Assembly: GCF_032854445.1 (NCBI RefSeq)
Contig: NC_088301.1
Location: 43,645,116 to 43,697,186, forward strand
From: Liolophura sinensis
Lineage: Eukaryota; Mollusca; Polyplacophora; Chitonida; Chitonidae
DNA: 52,071 nt
Direction of reading: 5' to 3'
Under the pieces are notes generated by a model. The model saw nothing but the letters and a program-made list of their open reading frames with translations. It had not been told where the DNA came from and ran no database searches. Shown one piece after another: positions 44,406 to 52,071 of this stretch; position 1 is the first letter of the stretch, and every line of letters starts with the position of its first letter. A program made the translations under genes and the position numbers.

Positions 44406-47400
44406 TCCTAGAATGAGAGCCTGGATGCCTACCATGCTAGATTTGCCCTGATACAAAACAAGGATTTTGGTCCATCAGTTCTTCCTGATATCGGCTCTCC
44501 AAAAGAAAACAGGAATTCCTGTGACATGCATACCACTGTGTGATAAACCTTTTATCTGCTGGAAACAAACCTGATAATATGGCTAGAGAGAAGGAAATGA
44601 CTGGTGGCAACCATTCAACCAGAAGTTGCAGTCCTAGACCCCTGGACAACAAGTTTCATCATGCATAGATAATATCCATGACACAAACAAAAACTGATTA
44701 GCTTGGGATATATATTTTGACAGGGCCATTCATAATTACGGTGTTATTAACTTTTTTGTTTTTTACTCACAAACTAAGAAACCCTACTGAGACTGTATCG
44801 GGGAACAAGGTAATTTAAAAAGGCTCATGTCATGGGAGAGTGGGTAGGGGAGAAGGTGGGCGAGCTAGTCCTCGTTTACCAGCTACCTGCTGATATCCTT
44901 TTGTACAGGCTAACTACCACCTCAATGTACTTATTAAACTGAGTGAACCCTGGGCTTTATGGATTCATGACTCCCAGGTAAACACAGGTATGTTACTGTG
45001 GCTCAAAGCAAAGTCATAACTCTTTTCATGACCAGGTCCCCTATAGAGTCCTCGTGACATGAAACTCATTCTTACAGGCAATGTTTTCATCTTTATTATT
45101 TAATCAATACCTATTTATGAAATGTATTAGGCTGAAGATTGTGGAGATTAAATTTAGTAATTTTAACGACCGTCAACATCTGCCATGAATGCCTACATGT
45201 ACAATGTTGGATTATGATACAGTTTATGGTCTGAGTTAAGTGCTCTACCTGGAACTCAGTAAGAATAACACATCCTCAAAAGAGCACTATATCAATTACT
45301 CTGTCTTCAGAACCAAGTACTGGAGCTGATGTTCATCTTTTTTACATATTTCATCAATACATTTTTAATTTTACCGATATATCTCTTTAAATATCAACCA
45401 GTAACAGTAAAATACAGCAGACTTTGTAACAGCAAATAGGGTTGATTGTCTTTTCTTGGGGGACTATGCTGTGATTCAGTAGGGAATTATTATTTTTTCT
45501 TTTTTTTTTTTATTCTGCCTAATGAACAAAGAAAGGATTCAAAGAAATTAGCATTAAAGGAAAAACTTAAAAACCGTAAAATTAAATCCAAACAGAAACC
45601 TTAGAGTAGGTCTCTTTTTTGGGTGGGCCAGTGGGGTTATGCCCAACACTTTTTAAAGATGGCATTAAATATAGCCAGGTAAATACATGAACACATGTTA
45701 CTGAGGTATATGTACACTGTAGCTTTTAATAAGCCAGGCCCTATTTCTCACCTTTGTATTTGTAGCGTTACAAGAGTATGCCAACATTGTTTGCACCACC
45801 CGCTTTCTATTCATCACCTGCCAGACTGACAACCTCATCCTGGGGTGGGCGGCTATAAACACCTCGCCCATCTATCACTTTGGTACCTTACTATCCTTGC
45901 ACCCCACAGTAACTAATGACTGATACTGATCGAAGCTACACAGTCTCTCTGTCATCAGTGATTCTTTACTCGATGAAACTTTCTGGAAGTGGCATTTAGA
46001 CACTGATGGACAGTACCTACTGAGGTGGTTTTTTTTTAAGGTTCTTTTCATTTATTTCCTGGCAACTGTTCAGAATTTCAGATTGTAGCCACCCTAGTTG
46101 CATGTACCTTTGAGGCATATATTTGTTACCAACTATCCAGATGACGTGTTATTTTCTTGTGTGAGCAGAATGAATATTGTATTTCCTTTTTTTTTTTGTT
46201 TCAAGGTCATGATGTATACATAAGTGATTAAACAATATTGCTTACATACCACATAGTATCAATTCATAAACTATAGTTATAAATTCAAATTTGTCACGGG
46301 CACATGATCAATATCTGAGACCACTGGCTTAACATATATCAGACAACACGATTTACATGACGTTGACATGCAGATGAGACAATGAGTCACATGTGACACC
46401 TGAAGCATGGACACCTGCAACAATTCATGCAGTTTGACACTTTATCAGCCAAATTAGTGATTTATTCATTAGACATCTATCTAAAAGGAGCAGGTACCTG
46501 GACACATTCATGCCATCCACTCCAAGAAATCTGACATAACCTTTCGAACATCAGCAAACTGTCAACTAATTGTCATTTCAATCAATATGATTATTCATTA
46601 AATTGCAAACTGATCTTTTCATCCACTGCCATCACTTCAAATGAAGTGATACATGAAGTGATATGTACATGTACTTCACCACAGGTAATAAATTACTGGT
46701 AAATTCTCAGCAAAGCAAGAAATTAATCCATGGTGTGCCCTGCTCAGTACCAGCACAATTCCCCATAAACAGAGAGCTTTACGCACCGAACTCTGACTAA
46801 AATAATTCAACATGCCCAAAAGTTTTGTCAGTTCATTTAAACCACGATAACATTCAAAGGCACAAGCACATACACGTAACAAAGTAGAAGTTCAAACTGT
46901 AACTCACCATATCACATAAAGTATGGGGTTTACCCAAGAGAGGACACCCCCAAAAGACAGCATTTATCCACATGAAATGAGTTTATCCAAACCATTTGTC
47001 ACCAGCAGAACTTTCACCCAGAGTCAAGATGAGATGCATGAACGCCTAGTGACATTCCTACACACTCCCAAAAGTGAATGTAACTAACCCTAGGGAGATT
47101 AGACCTAGACTTGTAAACACTGACCCACTGTCAGCTGTCCCCTCTGGCCAATGGCTAAGCCCAGGACATGCCCAGAGATGGGCCCTGTTAACAGGAGCAA
47201 GCAGGTACTTAATAGTTTCAAAAGGATTTGAACTCAATGCTAATCTAAGGGAGTAATAGAAGGCTAGGGTCATAAATCAGCTGTGGGGCTGGCACATGGC
47301 AGATAGCATCACAATGGCACAGTCATTCCCTCAGCCAGCCTGCATAGATAGCTTGGAGATAGCTTCAGTCTGGCCAGTCCCTTCTGGAGCAACTAGGCCT

Positions 47401-48829
47401 TGGGCCATTGCATCAGAGTCAGGGGTCCCCCCTCTCTCCTGGGCCAGTCAGGGAAGCTGGGCATCCCTCTCAGGCCTGGCTGCTGCCTTCATTCCATACA
47501 GGGTGACATCACAAGAAGCCTGTCACATAACTCCTTGTTAGCCCACATAACTACCATAGATCTTCTAAACCTTAGAAGAAGAATAAAAAATTATGCCACA
47601 ATGGGGGCATTTCGTAATGTCATTCACCAAAGGCAAATCGGAGTTACACAATTTCTAAAAAATCAACATAAAAAGTGTAAAGTAACAAGATGGAAGTGAA
47701 AAAATGACCGTGTTGATTAAAATCCATTCAGATCTGCAATGAATCAAAGAAATTTCATTTAGACTTCAAGTTGTCATGATCATGGGCCATTCATCAGTTA
47801 AGTGATTTCAATGCTTTTAAAAGAATCCAATGGCCCTTACACACATATTAAGTTTAAGTGAATAAAATTAAGTCATGCCTATAGACAGAAAAGATTGGTA
47901 TGTTTGTCACATTTTGAGCATTTGTAACTTTTAACTACTTATGAAAATACTTCATTGCTACCAATAATACAAAATGCGAAAAATGCAAGAACAAGATGAA
48001 AGCAAAAACTTTGATAATAATTGCCACACTCCTAACACAAGTACATGAATATACACGCAGATATTTCCACGAATACTAATTAGAAAATTATTCATTTATT
48101 AACTTCATTAATACGCAGGCATATTAATTCAGATAATGTAGATGATGATAAACATTTTCAAGTTGAACAAGCTCAAGGGTCCCCACTGGTCTGAGGAAGC
48201 TACATGTGTACTTATGGTTGGTTTGCCTAACCTACAGACTATTCTCAACCTACACTCCCCATCGCTATCAGTCTACCCCCAAACTTTGTTAATTTACTCT
48301 TCTTCATGTATGCACACAAGCCTTATCTTTAACAATGTCTTGTTCAGAATGACTTTCTATTCAGTTCAGCCCTAAGCCTGGAATACCCTCTTTAATTAAC
48401 TCTGCCCAAATCTGTCAGTGTATTAAAATGAACCCCCAGTTGTGTTCTATCTGATTGTGTAACAGTCATGCCACATATGACAGATAGCCTGATCAATGTG
48501 ACAGTATCATGGTGTATCTTATTACTGGATTAACAGGGGCAACTGTCCTACAAGCTTCCTGCCTTACATGCTGCTATCCCTATCAGCAAAAGCCATCTCC
48601 AGTAAACACCTCCTCTGAAAATTGGGAATATATCAAAACCAGGATGACAAAAATATCTCCTTTTTCGCTTTCATATTCCTAAACCTACAGTGTACAGTTC
48701 ATGTTTCAGGGATATCTGTGTCTGGCAAATATCCGATTTAACCACATTACTGAGAGTCTATAGCAAATAAAAAATCAATCAATCAATCAATCTGCCCATC
48801 CCAGAGGACATTGGACACATACCAGAACA

Positions 48830-48921
48830 TTGGCCTTCCCTAAGCCCCAGGGACAAGCCTGATCAGGTCTGACCTTTGGCCTTCTCTAATGCCCTAGGGA
48901 CAACCAAGATCAGACTGGGAC
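48830..48921. repeat. Imperfect 46-bp tandem duplication
   Basis: TTGGCCTTCCCTAAGCCCCA (48830) and TTGGCCTTCTCTAATGCCCT (48876) begin two similar units, each continuing AGGGACAA and a GATCAG word. Confidence 0.85.
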
Positions 48922-49335
48922 AGAGTCTGAGTCAGTGCAGCCATAAACTCGCTGGGTCACAACATGGTCAGTTAGACATGCACCATGGGCTGAGGTTCTG
49001 AGCACTTTCCTGTTCTCCTACATGTACATGAGTTGTACATGTGGTGTGGCGGTCATCTACATACTGTATATTTAATGTGGAAAGATGTGGTAATTTCAGG
49101 AATCTGGTCTTCCAGATTCTTCTTCTTAAACAATACACACAAATTACTGATTATAATCAATATATCCTTGGACAGTATCTTTACGCTCTGATGGCATCTT
49201 TGTTTACAGGTTTATAAATTTTTAAGATTATGTGAGTGCCTTGAATTGGAAATCATGAGTATTTTCCGACATCCAAAACAATAAAGTTGTCAATGGCAGA
49301 AGGTAAAATCACACATCAAAAGTTTTGTAAACTAT

Positions 49336-49475
49336 TAATTTGATTGGTGCTCAACAATGCAAGAAGTTCAAGAATGTCTTAATCTTGTAAAAATGTGATC
49401 AGGAATGCAGTTGGAGGAAACCAAAGTGCCAGAAAGAAACCGACAAACCGTCTGACTTAATGCCACAGCCAAGGC
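49336..49475 (-). repeat. Decayed SINE relic
   Basis: TTTGATTGGTGCTCAACAAT, TCAAGAATGTCTTA and GGAGGAAACCAAAGTGCCAG follow the order of the SINE tail and body with many changes. Confidence 0.5.
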
Positions 49476-52071
49476 ACGATTAAAATAGACTACTTCAATA
49501 GTCAACGTTCTGATAATCTTAGCACAAGAAAGATGAACAGCTGTGGAGCCCTCCATGGTACAAGGGCATAACAAAATGATAAACAATAGTCCAACCTATT
49601 AGATAAAACATGGCTCTGGGCCTCACGTACCTGACAAGGCAAAAGGGACATTCTAGACATAATACATGCAAGTAGTCCTAACTAGTATTTCACCCCTCAT
49701 CCTAATCAGCTGCAAGAGTTATACCACAGCACATTTTTTAAACATTTTAAACAAAACTGTGCCTTGATCAGTCAGTTAACACGGTCTACTGTAGTCTTCA
49801 TTACCCTCACAACTTCTGTTTTAAGAGTGCCTCGAGAAACATCAGAAGATAAATCTTATAAATATTGTACATTTTGGCGTATGAAAGTGATTTCTTTGCT
49901 AGTTTACAAAGATTCAGCCATTTGCCATGAACCAGACAAGAAGTTTCATACGGTTGAGGTGAAGTGTAAGATTCTCTTGTACGTGGGATCACATCTATGG
50001 ATGTCTTATCCCACAAATTATAAACATGAGCTTTTATAATACTTGAAGCCAGACAGACACTACCCATGTCTATATGATAATGTCCTCACCTTGTATACAT
50101 ATGGTAAACAGGACTAAGGACAACGGTCGCCAAACAGGTGACAATGCTATTTACATGGGGCCTCCTGAGCGACAGCTTCTTAGGTGATGATGGGAAGAAT
50201 AATGGGACATTTGGGGAAAGTCAATTTCATTTTACAGACAAGAAGTGATCAACAATTTCACAGCTGGCTGACGCAGCAATGAAGTCTTGTCCAAGGCTAG
50301 AACAGAGGCACAGGCAACCAGGCTCAAACTCTTCATGAAATACTGCAAACCAGATCAAATGAAGACTGCAAAAATATTCCTAATTTTCCAGGATGTTCTT
50401 GTGTAATCCTGTGTAATTTTTGTCTTCTTTGCACGAGTAATAATTTCTGGGGGAGAAAAGCTGATTGGGTGTTGATTTATGTGTTGGTTCCTATTGTACA
50501 GGTCTGGCTGCTCTCTTATTGCCATACATGTTGACAATGAGCATTTATTACCACCGTCTAACTTATTGTCCAAATTCTCCACTAAACCATTATTGATGAT
50601 AATTTATTGGCAGGCTAACCAGGATAAATCACAGTTTTTCTTTTCAAATGGAACATATTCATGCTGCAGAAAGCTTCACCATCATTCGCTTTCTGAGCCA
50701 ATATACCCTGCCATAACGCACTGGAAGCCATTCTTATCGCAGTCTCGCGAGGTGCAATCTGATAACTCTGTGATGCATGCAAATTACATCTATATTAAAC
50801 TGGGCATATCGGCACAACTTTGTAACAAATTGGCATGAGTTTGTACACAGAATCTTAATCAGAAGCGTGAATTTCGCAAGGAATGGCTATAATATGTTAG
50901 GGATAGGATCTCCATTATTATTCATGATATACGCAATGCCACCCCTTACATCATTTGATGAGCATTTTCATAGGCTATTCTTAGCACTGAGCCCTAAACC
51001 AATCTCCCTTGCAAAAGACTTTAATATACACCCCAAAAGCTGACAATATGAACTGTGCCAAGTTAATATGATGGACGGATGTATAAGCACAAAATGACAG
51101 GCCTTCTTAACAGATTCTTTACTACAGCAGAAAACGAAACATGAAAAAATTTGCAAACCTAAAGGCTAAACCGAAGTCATACATATTTATATTAGGTACA
51201 ATTAGAAACCTTCAGACCAGACAGTGCTCCTACCCTAAAGGTGGCAAAACCTGGGGCTTTCAAAATGCCTAGAGGAAATTGCCTGTGTTAGGGAGTAGCA
51301 AAAAATTAATTGCTGTTTGTCTCTCGGGAGGGCCTCAGACGCTTTCTGCCAATCCATTTCCACTTCAAAAGGGCTGCTGTTCCACTGCTAAAGACAGGCT
51401 TTATAAGTGTAAAGACGGGGAGTTATATAGTCTGTTCCTTTTAGTTATTGAGTAGGTTTAAACCGATAGGCTGGCTAAATTTTCTCAGCTTCTACACAGC
51501 ATGTTTCTGCAAGAAACACTCAAAGAGAGTTATCCAGATGAAGTGAAAGCACAGAATCGAACTTTCAATACAACTGGCTTGGAAAGTCATTACTCAACGC
51601 TAGGCCCATGAGAGGTGCCCACAACGAAGTTACAGAATGCCAACTATGGCCCAGATTACAGTTTTTGGGGAGCTGCTGACAAGGGTCCTAATGAGCAGAG
51701 AGATGTGGCAAGATTGCCGCTAAAATGGATTCTACTTTTATACAGACGACTTCGCGTTTCTCCTGGGGAACTGCTAAGAATTCAATACAGCTTCCTTTTT
51801 CAAAGCTTTATCCCAAACATCCCATCCAATTCCTTACAATAAAAGTTGGCAGTCATTTATCAAGAAGCCAACAAAGATGCCTATTATGTTGTATTTGTCT
51901 TCAGTTTAGTGCCATTTACGTCTGACATAATCAAATTAATAGTTCTTATTTTTATCTATTTTTGCATCACATTATGATATGTTACTGCAAAGAGTATCTT
52001 TCTACAAGTGACATATGCATTTTTCCTGCCATTTAGAAACAAAGTTTTTATGCAAATACAGTGATAGAAAA

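Larger units (their letters stand above)
44419..52071. other. Upstream flank of prickle, distal part
   Basis: 7.6 kb without a convincing gene. It includes GC-balanced blocks at 47050-47550 and 51290-51760, a 46-bp duplication near 48830, and a decayed SINE near 49336. The many short open frames lack domains and splice support. Confidence 0.55.

Noticed and set aside
47058-47273. Frame with ACPGLSHWPEG as a distal prickle N-terminal exon
   Set aside because: Cys spacing and the expected Trp-Arg end are absent, and no suitable donor follows.

Overview
The window looks like nuclear DNA of an animal, most likely a lophotrochozoan (mollusc or brachiopod grade). Reasons: genes split into many short GT-AG exons, AT-rich spacers with long AT, CT and GT microsatellites, kelch, SLC18 and Prickle protein families, and many dispersed copies of a tRNA-derived SINE with a conserved 3' domain of a kind I associate with molluscs and brachiopods. 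There is no sign of operons, prokaryotic features or CRISPR arrays.

Layout. (1) 1-774, plus strand: the last coding exon of a kelch-repeat protein, cut by the left edge. (2) 2936-13163, minus strand: a complete coding region of a VMAT/VAChT-like SLC18 transporter. I rebuilt it by eye as 16 short exons whose splice phases all agree (1404 nt, 467 aa). Two acidic residues that monoamine transporters need are replaced, so it is probably a divergent member of the family. (3) 13164-20183: a repeat-rich spacer with a strong hairpin, an AT cruciform and a cluster with two perfect CRE palindromes. (4) 20204-20830, plus strand: an unrecognised small secreted protein, probably GPI-anchored. (5) 20831-28030: mostly SINE copies and spacer, an unidentified coding-like stretch near 22956-23961, and an 85-bp minisatellite in or near the prickle 3' UTR. 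(6) 28031-40856, minus strand: a Prickle planar cell polarity gene in five coding exons (701 aa: PET, three LIM domains, C-terminal CAAX box), with a TATA/initiator promoter just upstream of an 11-nt first coding exon. (7) 40926-52071: about 11 kb upstream of that promoter with no convincing gene, one full SINE, minisatellites and a few GC-balanced blocks that could be enhancers.

The genes do not form a pathway. The kelch protein is probably a ubiquitin-ligase adaptor, the SLC18 protein a proton-coupled vesicle loader, and Prickle a cytoplasmic polarity protein. The most interesting items are the altered binding site of the SLC18 protein, the compact internal prickle promoter, a pre-miRNA-like hairpin, and a SINE that ends 10 bp from a splice acceptor.
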